Assembly (NCBI GenBank): GCA_003971905.1
Contig: RSEE01000035.1
Span: forward strand, 1 to 64,000
DNA from: Moniliella sp. 'wahieum'
Taxonomy: Eukaryota > Basidiomycota > Moniliellomycetes > Moniliellales > Moniliellaceae
Length of the DNA: 64,000 nucleotides
Direction of reading: 5' to 3'
In this document: positions 11,566-22,022 of the stretch, piece by piece
Layout: each line of letters opens with the position of its first letter
Numbering within the stretch: the first letter of the stretch is position 1
Made by a program: the position numbers and the translations under genes
The notes under the pieces: model-generated
Seen by the model: the letters and a program-made list of their open reading frames with translations, nothing else
Told to the model about the DNA's origin: nothing
The model's database searches: none

Positions 11566-12183
11566 TTAGGCGTCGGACTCCTCCTCGACAAGCGTATCGT
11601 AAGTGTCCTTCTTGAGCAGCGTTTCCACCTCGGCCGGGTTGGCCAGGCGAACCTTGAGTAGCCACCCCTTGTTCTCGGGGGACTTGTTGATCAAACCGGG
11701 GTTGTCCTGCAGCGCCTCGTTCACCGCCTCCACAATGCCCGACACGGGCGCATAAATGTCGGAGGCGGCCTTGACGGACTCAACACCTCCAATCGAGTCT
11801 GTCCATACGGATGAGTTAGTATGAGCGGCAGGTGGATCACACGTAATAAGAAGATACGTACCACCGGCCTCAAACTCGACGCCCAGGCCAGGGAGGTCAA
11901 TGAAGGTGGTGTCGCCCAGCGTGTTCTGGGCATGGTCCGTAATACCAATCGTGCCAATGTTCAGTTCAGTGTCGTAAGCGATCCACTCATGTTCCTTGGT
12001 GTAGCGCGTGACGATCTCCAAAGCCCGGGGCGAAGTGTGGAGGGCGCGGGCGGACAAGGCAGACACGGCGACGCGGCGAGGCAGGGCAGCGCTGCGTAGG
12101 GCTGAGGGACGCGCGGCGGCGGCAAGAGTCGGAGCAAGACGGGCCCCGAGAGCAGCGCGGGCAAAGACGGTACGAGCAGCCAT
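11566..12183 (-). CDS. GCV3 (GCSH): Glycine cleavage system H protein, mitochondrial
   Basis: The H protein carries the lipoyl arm that shuttles the aminomethyl group between the P, T and L proteins of the mitochondrial glycine cleavage complex. From the ATG at 12,183 the first ~50 residues are rich in Ala, Arg and Ser with almost no acids, a typical matrix-targeting peptide ending near 'ARALHTSPRAL'. The mature part begins 'RYTKEHEWIAYD' and contains 'GITDHAQNTLGD' and 'IDLPGLGVEFEAG'. The lipoylation site is 'GGVESVKAASDIYAPVSG', with the modified Lys in ESVKAAS. A 63-nt intron (11,861-11,799, GTACGT...ACAG) lies just before 'SIGGVESVK'. It is a multiple of three and stop-free, so retention would insert 21 residues. 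Stop TAA is at 11,568-11,566. No frameshift is needed, so this gene is a good control for the sequence-quality question. Confidence 0.95.
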   Translation of the reverse strand: MAARTVFARAALGARLAPTLAAAARPSALRSAALPRRVAVSALSARALHTSPRALEIVTRYTKEHEWIAYDTELNIGTIGITDHAQNTLGDTTFIDLPGLGVEFEAGGTYLLITCDPPAAHTNSSVWTDSIGGVESVKAASDIYAPVSGIVEAVNEALQDNPGLINKSPENKGWLLKVRLANPAEVETLLKKDTYDTLVEEESDA

Positions 12184-15100
12184 GATGAGAAGAGTGGTGC
12201 GGGGCCTGGCTGTGGTGGTGGTGAGGCGGCGCTGTTTGGCGTGGAAGCTGGAGCTACTTGCCCAGTGTCCAGGTGCTGTCTCCGCTCCTAGTCGGCTCAG
12301 TGATTGCCAGCTAGTATCAGCCGCCGCTCTGGCTGACAATTCCTTGCGTTCGGCGCAAAAAGAAAGCAGCAGACAAGTCTCTTGCAGCCCAGCTGGGGGC
12401 CTCGGTGAACACAGCCGCCGTGCCTTGACCACGTGACAACGCACCAGGGCTCAGCCAGCCGGCACGTGACGTGGCCGTGAAAGAAAAGACGAAGCTGGAG
12501 AAGCGGTCTTCCGCCAAACCGAAGCCAGCATCCCGCTAATAGCAGGTTTGGGGTGGTGGTTGGGTGCAATACTCCATCCGTTAGGTACGCCTTCTGAATA
12601 ACTTCCATGTCATCACTCAATGTGCGTGCGCAGGTGGACCAAAAAACTCCAGTTAGGGCGCATCAAGGCCATCATGAACCATCACAGGACGGTCTCGTGC
12701 CTGGCGAAGAGATAATATAGTGGACATGATCAAACTGTTGATAACAACAACAGCAAGTCCTCCGTCAAGGGATCTATACTTGACGACTTCTCTCTAACTA
12801 TGCCACAAGCTAATAAACCGGATGACACACTAGACAACTGACGAAGAAAAGCCCCTTTAATTCGAGTCGGCCATCGAGAGATCGATATTCCCTGACCCTC
12901 TCACACAACACTGAGGTGGGTGGATCGATCCTGCCTCTGGTCGAGAGGCCGCGGAAGCGGAAGGGAAGGAGGCTGGTATCAGGGATAATCGATAACCGGA
13001 ATAACCAGCCCTACGCGCATGGGATGTCTGGAACAAAATGCGAAGACTTCCGCATACCTGTGGTTTCGCTGTAAAAGTCAATGGCATGTGTGTTATCCGC
13101 TCACTCCATTCTCTAACAAACTTCAATCATAATATAACCACGTTTTGTCCCCTGTTATTGGCAGGAAACGTGTACTGGGGGTTGGAGAGGAGTGTGCGTC
13201 TTTAGATTGAAGTAGATCAACCGACAGGGAGAGAGTCGAAAGTACTGAGGGATGTTTTGGTCTGTAGGGAATAAGAGAAATGTGATGCATAGAAGCCATC
13301 CTTGTCAGCCTCGTGTAGGAGAGGTACATTAAGTACAGGAAGAAAAGATGACATGCTCCACCAACGAGACATGACTGGACGTGAGGCGTGAGGCCTGAGG
13401 CCTGTGAGGATCCTAAGGGGAGTGGGGGAAAAGACCTTGGTAAACCTATAGGGAGACCTCGGTGATGAGGTAATTTAGACCACATATGGTCATGTTACAC
13501 TGTGTGTGACTCGGATAACCACAGGGCAGTCTTGACGTAGACACAGCCCAGGCAAGGGATACAAGAGGAACGTGGATGAGCACAGCCGGGATCAGCACTC
13601 AGCCCCTGCGCAAGCTCATGGCTCATCCGCTCGCTGTCGCCCCGTGGCAAAATACCCGTATAACGAAAATACGGGCGCTTATAGTACAAGCGCCACGCCA
13701 TGTGTGAACCGTCGCCCTTTCATGTTGAGCCTGCGGCTTTTATCAATCGTCGTCCTTGCATGTTGGGCCTGCGGCTTTTGTGATGAACCGTCGCCCTTCC
13801 ATGTTGGACTGTGGCTTTTGTACATGACACCCTCTGGTGGGATTGGATCGTGTCCGATCTTCGACTGGAGGCCCATCATATAACACCTATGATGGTGAAA
13901 AGTCGTTTTGTCACTGCCACCGCTACGCTCGTAGTGCTTAACCTGCCCACCGGCTGCAAGAGAATAACTCAAGATGAGTTGTAAATTGACTTGTAAGTTT
14001 TGTCTTGTTTGAAGACTATGTATATGTTGTGATGCGAACCTGTCTTTCTTCTGTGTTGGCGGCGTCGAAATGTCGTCCTGGTGGCATCTCTCATTGACTC
14101 ATCCCCATTAGCCAGCCGGCCTGCTTTTGCTTCGACATCAAACGGACGACCACCGAAGCCAGCATTGTCGTGTACGCTTGCACAAAAGCCACCGGCAACC
14201 CTCCAATCGGAGACCAAGTTGAAGGCCGAAGGGGGGTGGAAGGGGGGGCGTAGGATCGGCGAAGTGAGTTTTTTCTACCCTTAGGCCTCAAAACAACTCG
14301 CGGCAAAAAGGTGCAGGCGTGAAAAAATTTCCGTTGTATATTTTCCCAATTTAACCTCGCGCCACCCGTGTGGCCCTCGCCGGCAGATGTCACGTGTCAC
14401 TGTGTGTGAGAGCATCCATGACGCCGTCTGTTTGCACTCTGCTGCACGACCCCTCTACCACATGCCCTCTCTCAAAGATATACAAGTACTACTAAGTGGC
14501 CGCTACAACCCCTTGCCTCTCAGACAACAGAAACTCTGTTTAGCTTTGCTATTGACCACAGCACGGGTGACGTTCAGTTCCTCGCGGGCCGGGCATTATC
14601 ACCGGTGACCGGCTGTCGCCGACAGAGACGTACCATTACTCAGTATCTCTCGAAACACGCACCAAATCGTCGTGCGCAGTGGGCGCTGTATCTGGTTGTC
14701 CCTCCCCTATAGGCCCCAATGCGCCATGTGGCAGTTTCGTAATGAGGGCGGCCCAACAAAACCACTCACCATACGTTTAACAGCACGTATAACGTGCCAG
14801 TGAGGTACCATGCTAAAGCATATCTGCCCCTTATAGGGGGGGGTAGCTATATGGGAGAGCCGAGTTGTATATATGCCCGGCACGACACGAAGCCGTCGCG
14901 AGGAATTCGTCTCTCTCGTCTTTCCTGTTCATCACGGACATGAAGGGCCCTCTCCCCCCCCACCCACACTGCTCCCATGAAGACCGTCAACCAGGGTTGG
15001 GGATGGCCCAGCAGCAAGGCATTAGAAGAGGCCGAGATGTTGGCCTTCCCCCATTGGCAAGGGCTGCATCAAACTCAACCCCTCGTCGCGATGGAAGAGG

Positions 15101-16537
15101 CTACGCATTGTACTAAGGTCACGGATTCTCTCCTTGTCCCGTGTCTCCCTCTCTTCGGACCCGAACTCCCCTCGCCAATCATGTTGACCGAGGAAATGTC
15201 CACCAGTGGGCATCACCTACGTCGGAATGTCGTGTGGCAAGTAACAGCCTATCATGTTATGCCCCCCTCCTTCGGTCGGCTGCCTTGCGGGGCAGAAGAA
15301 AAGAAACGGTGTTGGAGAGGGGTTACCTCCCAAAGGTGCCGATCCAACGGTTTTGCTCGTGACCCCATCCAATCCGAACAGCTGTGGACGTCTGGGTCCC
15401 TCTCCGCATCCCCACAGGAGCATCTGACTTCCTCCGACCCGGCTGGCAAGACTCATTTACGGGAGTACTCTACTAAGAACGAAGAACACCCTCCGCAATG
15501 ATCAACATTACAGTTGGGGGTCCAACCGCAATCTGTTCCCACGGCCGCCGGTAGCACTGCCTCGACGGGCAACGGGGCCAAAACAGGTCTCGTCTTGGAC
15601 CTAAGCGAGAGTGGACTCGCAGACCAAGTCTTTGAGTGTCAATGGGGTGGAGTCAGGTGCAATACCGCAGTGCCCTTCGCCTCGTGACCATGTAAAGCGA
15701 AAGCATCTTGCGCTCCTTCTTCCTCCCGATGTGAAACCAGCCTCCGATGCGCAGGTTCATCAGCCCAGCCATCAGTACCAGCCCCCCCCACCTCCGTTCC
15801 CTCCGACCCATTCATTCACACCAGCTGGCCAGGAAGGTGCAGCCTAGCGAGGGACTTTCGACTGTTGAATAATGACACAGGCAACACTGTTCCATTCACC
15901 TTTTCTCGACTCTTCTCTTCTTCCGATCATTCCCAGGACCTTCCCTACTACTTCTCCGAACTCTTTCCTTCTCCATCGTTTCCGATGTTCTTCTGTACCG
16001 CCCTCGACGGTTTCATTTTTGTCCATACGGCGGACTTCGTCAGTCCGCTTTAAGTTTCCCTCTCTCGCATGCGCAGTTGCTCGGCCTCACTTATTTTTGT
16101 ATTCATATCCCTTTTGCCGTTCTCTCGTCTATGTACGTGGCTTGTTACATTTTAATTGCATCTCCATCATGATCAACCGCATCCGTCTTTCGTTAGAAGT
16201 TAGTGGGTCTCTCCCCCTTGTGTATCTCCGACCGTCTCTCGCATCCCCAGACTATCACAAAAGAGCGAACGTTGTCGGTATCAAACATGCTTTTGCTGGG
16301 GACGACCAGGGGCACCTTGTTCTTTTCGTGAGAAAATATTCATTGACACCACAGCTGATGCTTCATGATTGGTTTATGATGGAACGGGGGCACACAGTTG
16401 GTCGGTATCGTCTCTGAACTGCATTATCATCATGCAGCCCGCGAACTGCTCGAATATGGGTTGTGGAGCGACACAAAATGGACAGGAATGTTGGGACAAA
16501 TCACGGAGAAACGATGAATATTGATTGACAATAAGCA
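12184..16537. other. Gene-poor stretch with one 40-bp tandem repeat
   Basis: About 4.35 kb with no recognisable gene. The longest candidate is an ATG-initiated frame of 174 codons at 14,977-15,501 (+), with no domain, no hydrophobic segment and no clear codon signal. A second frame at 15,872-16,417 (+) is Ser/Phe/Pro-rich and looks like pyrimidine-rich UTR. A three-copy tandem repeat lies at 13,706-13,823. Confidence 0.5.
13706..13823. repeat. Three-copy 39-40 bp tandem repeat
   Basis: The word GAACCGTCGCCCTT, then CATGTTG, then CCTGCGGCTTTT, recurs three times head to tail with a few substitutions. The middle copy is the most diverged at its left end. It lies in otherwise featureless intergenic DNA. 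Confidence 0.8.
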
Positions 16538-18050
16538 TCAATTCGAACAAATAGAAGAGAAAGGAGGATGAAGGAAAAGGGGAGAGGGAATGAGAGGGAG
16601 AAAGGGGATGGCACGGGCAAGAGGCGTTTGGGCAGCACTCTTCGGGACCCCTAGCGCTGGCGCAACTCGCCGCTGTGGTCGGAGGCTAGAGCCGTGGTGG
16701 CTTTCGCAGGAGCACAATTGCGCCTCTGTAGACTCCGCAATCTGGGCACTGTGCTCCATAGCACGCGTCTCTTGGACTTGCTTCTGGAGGGCGATCAGTT
16801 GCTTTTCAAATTGGCGGCCAAAAACTTCAATGTAGAAACTGCCGCCATTGTAAGTCGCAACAACAAAGATTACCACCAAAAACCCTGTGGCGATGTGTTG
16901 GTGCCGATAAAAGATGAGCGGGGCAGGGAGGATCGAGAGGAAAGTGTAGACAAATTGGATAACTAGAACCAGCGAACGGGGGTCAGTATGATAGATACAA
17001 GAGCAAAAGAAGTAACGGAAGCATGCAACGCACACATGAAAAAGGGTTCGCGCCATTTGTTTGGCACCGACGAGATGAGATGACCAATCGCTCCCTTGCC
17101 AGAGCTCATAGTCGAAAACGAGTTGATGCGCTTGCCGGAACGGATCTTCTCCCGCTTACGGTAGGAGATGAAGTAGTAGTACCCAGCTTGCCACAGTGCA
17201 TAGACAACAAAGCAAAATCCGATCGAGGTGCCCAGGTCCAGCGATGCGGTTGCGCGGCCGCGGGTACGCTTGGCTCCGTTCTTCGTCAGAAAGCAGCAAA
17301 AGTGGATGTGTGGAAGACGACGGGCGGGGTCATGTGGATAAACACGCTGGTCATCTTATCAATGTTGTGCAGGACGAGGCTGTTGCGCCATGCGGCTACG
17401 AAACAGCAAGGGACCGTGGGCGGAAGCAGTACGACACGGTCCAGAGGAACTTGGAGTCGGGGGCGATCCAGAGGTAGGTGAGGGGCAAGCAGGTTGGACG
17501 CATAGCAATAGTCCAGTAAAAAGTAGCCCCATGGCCGCTGGATGCATACTGGTAAAAAAGCAAGTGGCAGATACACTGCTGCCAGCCCCGTATACATCAC
17601 CGGCACCCATGTAGGCCGACCAAAGATGGCCATGGAAAACCCAACAATGATCATGACGCCCATAACAACGACACCACTTGTGCGAAGGAAACGCACGTTG
17701 CGCGTATCGTTCCAGCTCTCGGACAGGACATCGATCCGCTTCCCCACATCCTCCGGAAGCGCTGGAGGTCTTCATGGAACTTTTGGCTCTGTTCGTGGTG
17801 CAATGGGAGGCATGCTCGGCAGCATGCTGCACCCGGCTCAGTGCTGCATTCTTAGCTCATTCGCGCGTGAGGGCAGGTCTGCCTTAGATGATGCAGGTGA
17901 AGCGGCGTGGTCGATCGAGTTGGGCGCCGCGGCGGTGAAGGTATTCGAACAGGTCCAGTAGGCCCGAGCTGCCCTCTTCTGCGTCCGAGTCGCTGTGGCG
18001 TCGATGTCCACGATGCTCCCGAGGCTGCTGCCCCACGTCTGACCGGACAT
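16538..18050 (-). CDS. GPC1: Glycerophosphocholine acyltransferase 1 (DUF2838 membrane protein)
   Basis: Gpc1 is a multipass membrane enzyme of fungi and plants that acylates glycerophosphocholine, starting a deacylation/reacylation route to phosphatidylcholine. After an acidic/Ser leader starting 'MSGQTWGSSLGSI' the DUF2838 core is readable: 'VGKRIDVLSESWND', 'GYFLLDYCYASNLL', 'LWIAPDSKFLW', 'AAWRNSLVLHNIDKM' and 'TSVFIHMTPPVVFH'. Then follow 'VYALWQAGYYYF', 'KREKIRSGKRINSFS' and 'FYIEVFGRQFEKQL', the order found in the family. Several hydrophobic segments alternate with short polar loops. An intron probably precedes 'VIQFVYTFLSILPAP' near 16,960-17,010. Frame changes around 17,750, 17,480 and 17,290 break the core; at least the first is cured by one base. 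The C-terminal tail after the 'ALQKQVQETRA' helix is uncertain, so the end point is approximate. The ATG at 18,050 is the only reasonable start. Confidence 0.8.
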
Positions 18051-18780
18051 GGTTGTGGTGGGGAGTGTCAAAGCGGGGGGAAGAGGGGGATGGATGGGAT
18101 GCAGTGGGACTCGTGGGAAGGGGCGTGTGTGCCTTGAAGGACCCTGGCGCGTCTGTGGCTCTTCTGGGGCCCCTGAGGCGGCCTGTCCAGGGTTAAGATC
18201 CAAGTTTAAGTCTTAACCCTGGCGCAGCACCTCAACGGCAGGGGGCAACGTGGATCCATTGATTGAACGTTGAACGTTCAGTTCAGTTGAACGTTGAACG
18301 TTGAACGTTGCATGGACGTTGCATGGTGTTACTAAGTGCTAACTGAACGTTCAGGGCTGAACAATAATCCTGTGCAAAGCGGCACCGTTCCGCCCCTGTT
18401 CGCCCTACTGTCGCGCCTGTGGACTGCTTTCCCCTGTTAGCATCGCTTCTTCCCCTGCCTTGCTCCTTCAAATTGTCAACTTCTGCCGGCGGTTACGTGA
18501 GCATGTCGGCGCGGGGTAAATTTAAAGTCATTTTAGACCTTCTGTGACTCAGGGACAACGGCCCCCTTGCTGTGGTTATAGCCGCCTAGGCATACTTAGG
18601 GAATGCGTGGGACAACATATCCCATTTCATAGGGGGCTGAGGCGGAAGCGTGGCGAAGCCGCTGCCCGGCAATGCAGATGTGACTGGGGGGAGAGAGTAC
18701 TGAATGCGCGGGCCTGATGCATGGGGGATGAGACGGTGAGTTTATTGAGAATCCAGAAGATCGAGTCAAGTGCATGCCAG
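18051..18780. other. Intergenic with AACGTTG repeats
   Basis: Upstream region of the Gpc1 gene. It contains AACGTTG heptamer arrays at 18,264-18,324. No gene is recognised. Confidence 0.55.
18264..18324. repeat. Period-7 palindromic array, AACGTT plus G
   Basis: Tandem AACGTTG units (GAACGTTGAACGTT and so on), interrupted by TCAGTTCAG and followed by two GACGTTGCATG units. AACGTT is self-complementary, so each strand carries the same core. Confidence 0.85.
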
Positions 18781-19041
18781 TGATGAGACCTGGAGTCCTG
18801 AGGCCTGAGGCCTGATGCACCTGATGGTCCTCAAAGGTGATGCAATCGCACTGGGGTTGGTGGTGGTGATCTAAGCCAGCCAGCAACGCCTACAGAGGAA
18901 CATCGAGCAGCGAGTCGCCACCAGTAGGGGCTAAGCTGCAGAACAAGGAAAAAAACAGGAGAGTGAAAATATGGAACTCCCAAGCCTGAGGAGGAACTGA
19001 AGGGACATTGGCCAAAGCACAGCCACCCGATGGCTCAACAG
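18781..19041 (+). repeat. Dispersed repeat R1, copy A
   Basis: About 260 bases matching two other places in the window (33,362-33,571 reversed; 46,959-47,214 same strand). Shared landmarks in order are TGATGAGACCTGGAGTC, GGTCCTC, CAATCGCACTG, a (GGT)n stretch, GCCTACAGAGGA, GCGAGTCGCCACCAG, GAACTCC, CTGAAGGGACATTGGCC and AAAGCAC. It has no coding capacity. This copy carries an extra AGGCCTG heptamer array near its left end. Confidence 0.8.
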
Positions 19042-19809
19042 CATGTCCACGCCTCCCCGGAATTGGAATCGGCGATGACATGAATGACACCGTCTCTACT
19101 ATATGTGATGCCAAGCCACAGGGCGGGGAGGGGCAATATCGGAAGACAGGGAACGAACAATGGACGGGGAGTCGAAAGGGGGCACGGCCGCGGATATAGA
19201 AGGGTGGTACAACGGAAGCCGTGAGGGACGCGAGTCAAGCTGCAATAAGCTTGAAGCTCCGAACAATTGTCTCGAATTTGGTTCGGCCGCCTGTCGTATA
19301 GTTTTGCTAACAGGTAACCGGTAACCCCACCAACCCGCCGGCCGGTAACCCCGGTGACATGTGACATGCACAAAGCATATGCGTGATGTGATCGATGATC
19401 GATCATACAGATCATCGAGATCACGGCCACTGGCTAGTGTGTGGCTCCATGATGCATGATCTGATGCATGACACGCGACGCATGTGACATGTGACATGTT
19501 ACGGATTATCGATTATCTCCGCACGGCGAGTTTCGGAATTTGGAGGATGACTCTGTCGACACGGCCCTATACCGTGCGGCCTCTGGCAGAATTCTCACCA
19601 TGCTCTGTCAGGCTCTACCATCGTCATCGCCATCATCACGACCAGCCCTGGTAGCGTATAAAAGACAAGGCCTGGGCGGTACGCTTCGTAATATCAGCAT
19701 CCCCATCGTCAAATACCCGTTGGCACACCTTTGCTCGCTTCTTTCTGGGGTGCGTTGTGGGCCTCCTATCTACCCCCTCCATTCACTTTTTTCTTTGCTG
19801 ATCTCTTCG
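19042..19809. other. Intergenic with ACATGTG and GGTAACC words
   Basis: Upstream of the acetyltransferase. At about 19,308-19,500 it holds repeats of GGTAACCG, ACATGTG and ATCGATC types. A TATA-like TATAAAAG lies at 19,657-19,664. Confidence 0.5.
19657..19664 (+). promoter_or_regulatory. TATA box candidate of the acetyltransferase gene
   Basis: TATAAAAG, a close match to the TATA consensus, lies about 150 bases upstream of the ATG at 19,810 and is followed by pyrimidine-rich leader sequence. Assigned by motif and position only. Confidence 0.45.
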
Positions 19810-20635
19810 ATGCGAGCAGTCCCAGTATCGTCCGCATCATGTCACTTCCTACCCTGCCGTCCCCGCGGCCCGTGCGCCCGCGCCGCTGCGCCCAGCACAC
19901 AGGGCAAACGCATCGGACCGGCAATTGACTTTACGGGTGCCTTGGCACCCTCCCGTACGGAGCCATTGGTGGGCAAATATGTGAGCTTAGTGCCTCTGAA
20001 CTACGAAGCCCATCGCCCCGACTTGGTCGAGACGCTGTGGAAGATGACGGATGAAGGCCATTGGAACTACATGCCCCTGCATCCGGAAACGGAGGAAGCT
20101 TTCAACGCGTGGCTCAAGGAACGAGAGCAGGACTCGTCCATGTTTACCTACGCCATTCTTGCTTCGCCCGTCCAGCGTGGCGTGCCAGGCAGCAAGGACA
20201 CCCAACAACAAGTGGTGGGTATTATTGCGCTCATGCGTTTCGACTATGCGAACGGAACCGACGAGGTGGGGCATGTGCTGTTCAGCCCCTGTTGCAACGC
20301 ACTCGGTCCTCCACCGAGACAGTCTACCTTCTTCTTTCCCTTTCCTTTGAGAAGCTCAACGTGCGCCGAGTGGAATGGAAGGCGGACAATTTTAATGAGC
20401 CGTCGAAACGAGCAGCACAGCGATTTGGCCTGACGTTTGAGGGGTCTTCTACAACCATGTTATTTACAAGGGACGCTCCCGCGACACGGCGTGGCTGGCG
20501 ATGATTGATGGTGAATGGCCTGTGGCCAAGGCCGCATTTGAGAAATGGTTGGAGCCCGCAAACTTTGACGCTCAAGGCAACCAGATTCAAGACTTGGTCT
20601 CTCTTCGCCAACAGTTGGCCGCGCAACGCGGGTAA
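19810..20635 (+). CDS. GNAT acetyltransferase, RimJ/RimL-like
   Basis: The protein matches the GNAT family (Acetyltransf_3 type), which transfers acetyl from acetyl-CoA to amines or protein N-termini. Readable landmarks are 'LVGKYVSLVPLNYEAHRP', 'LWKMTDEGHWNYMPL', 'VGIIALMRFDYANGTDEVG' (beta-4), 'QRTRSSTETVYLLLS' (acetyl-CoA loop), 'VRRVEWKADNFNEPSKRAA', 'FGLTFEG' and 'GRSRDTAWLAMIDGEWP'. The stop TAA is at 20,633-20,635. The ATG at 19,810 is in frame with the body; ATG 19,839 would need a 1-nt shift. Two shifts remain, one near 20,290 and one at the GGGG run 20,441-20,444, where one more G restores 'EGVFYNHVIYKG'. The N-terminal ~40 residues before 'KRIGPAIDFTG' are Pro/Arg/Cys-rich and poorly supported. 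Similar fungal proteins are usually annotated only as GNAT; I cannot infer the substrate. Confidence 0.85.
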
Positions 20636-20904
20636 TGAACTTTTGCGAAGGCCACGAAGGCCCATTGATGTTTTCTATATAGAAGTGGTTGTTAGTGATA
20701 CGACGTCGGGCCCGGAGGTTTGGCCCCGCAGGTATAGCCTGGAGCATCTCCGTTATTACGCGACAGCTTTTGTGAAGACAAAACCATTAAGCAACCCGGG
20801 ATGGGAAGTCGGGTGATGGGCGCTGAAGAACCGTTGAGGAGGTGATATGCAAATGAGACGGTGGTGGGATCTTCTGGTGGGGTGCGTGAACGATGTGGGT
20901 GAGC

Positions 20905-21480
20905 TCAGGGAGGGTCGTTAGAACGAGGCTTGTCCCAGGCAAGAACTAGGTCGAGGCCGCCGGGAACGTCTCTGCAACTCAGCTTCAGGCGTTGGTCTAA
21001 ACGTCCAGAAGAATTCAGACCAACGCCCACACACGTCCCACAGCCACTGTGGCCAACGCGAACGGCGCGTTGCACACTATCCTCCCCGCCTCCGCCACTG
21101 CCACCACTGCAGCCAGTGTTAATGTCTCCGCCGCTGTCTCCGCGCCCGCAGCGGCGAGGGCGGAGGCATTTCAGCGACCATGACGTTGACCTCATTATCG
21201 ACCCTCTCCGCTCCCACCAGATCACCCGAACTGTCTTCCCTCTCTCCCGAACTCGCCGACCCCTATCCATACCACACTTCTCCCGACTCTCGAGTCCTAT
21301 CGGTGGGATTGCGCTTTTGCCCTTCTCCCCTCGGGTGCCACCGGTTGCCATCGGGGTATAGTATTAAACCGTCCTTTGTAGTCTCCACACCGTAGTTGCG
21401 AGCAAGATGGTTGATGTTACGACCAGTGGAGTTGCTATATCTGTGATAGAGCACAGTAGGAAACTGAGGAAAACAGGTTT
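20905..21480 (-). CDS. Possible gene of unknown function (fragment)
   Basis: Not recognised. On the - strand an AG acceptor near 21,436 opens a protein-like stretch 'NINHLARNYGVETTKDG', 'ILYPDGNRWHPRGEG', then a Ser/Glu/Gly-rich section, and finally 'GLDLVLAWDKPRSNDPP' with a stop at 20,905. Two frame changes are needed to read it through. The composition is unlike the opposite strand, which is mostly Pro/Arg. It could be the 3' part of a gene whose 5' exons lie between 21,480 and 21,880, or it could be chance. It lies between the ends of the acetyltransferase and the Pls-like gene. Confidence 0.25.
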
Positions 21481-22022
21481 GGGACATAGCATTCATGTAA
21501 GAAAAAAAAACAATGCTGATACATATAATCGACAGATGAAAGTGCAAATACGTGAAGCGTGTGCGACGACAGGTGCGGATCAAGAAACGGAAGAGAGAGA
21601 TGAATGTGAGAGAGGGGGGGGAAGGAGGTGGCGACGATGAACGGCAGCGGAACGTGGGGGGACCAGGGCGGAGCAGCGCTGGTATCAATACCAACCACAT
21701 GCTAACTGCACAAACACCCGTCTCCAAGCCAATGGTCGACCGCTTCGGCATCAGAGAGAGATCTGCTAGCTCAACGCATGTCCCAACAAGGCGGGCTGTG
21801 GCTCGTAGGAGGAAAAGAACAGGTCGGAGGGTCGTAGAATGAAACCGGCGGAAAGGGGGAGGGGGAAATGCCACTCTTTAGGGCTTGAGTGTCGCTGATG
21901 AAGCGCCTTGGCGTTCCCATCGGCTGATGGGCAAGACAGCAGGGGAGGGGAGGACGATGCTAGAGCTGTGGGCCGAGTCGAAGGGCAACTGGTAAGTCGG
22001 GGAAGGGTCGGTCATCTTCTCC

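Noticed and set aside
14977-15501. ATG-initiated 174-codon frame
   Set aside because: No motif, uneven composition and no promoter or intron support; kept only as a note in the intergenic entry.
15872-16417. A 181-codon frame rich in Ser, Phe, Pro and Leu
   Set aside because: Typical of a pyrimidine-rich untranslated region; no recognisable protein pattern.
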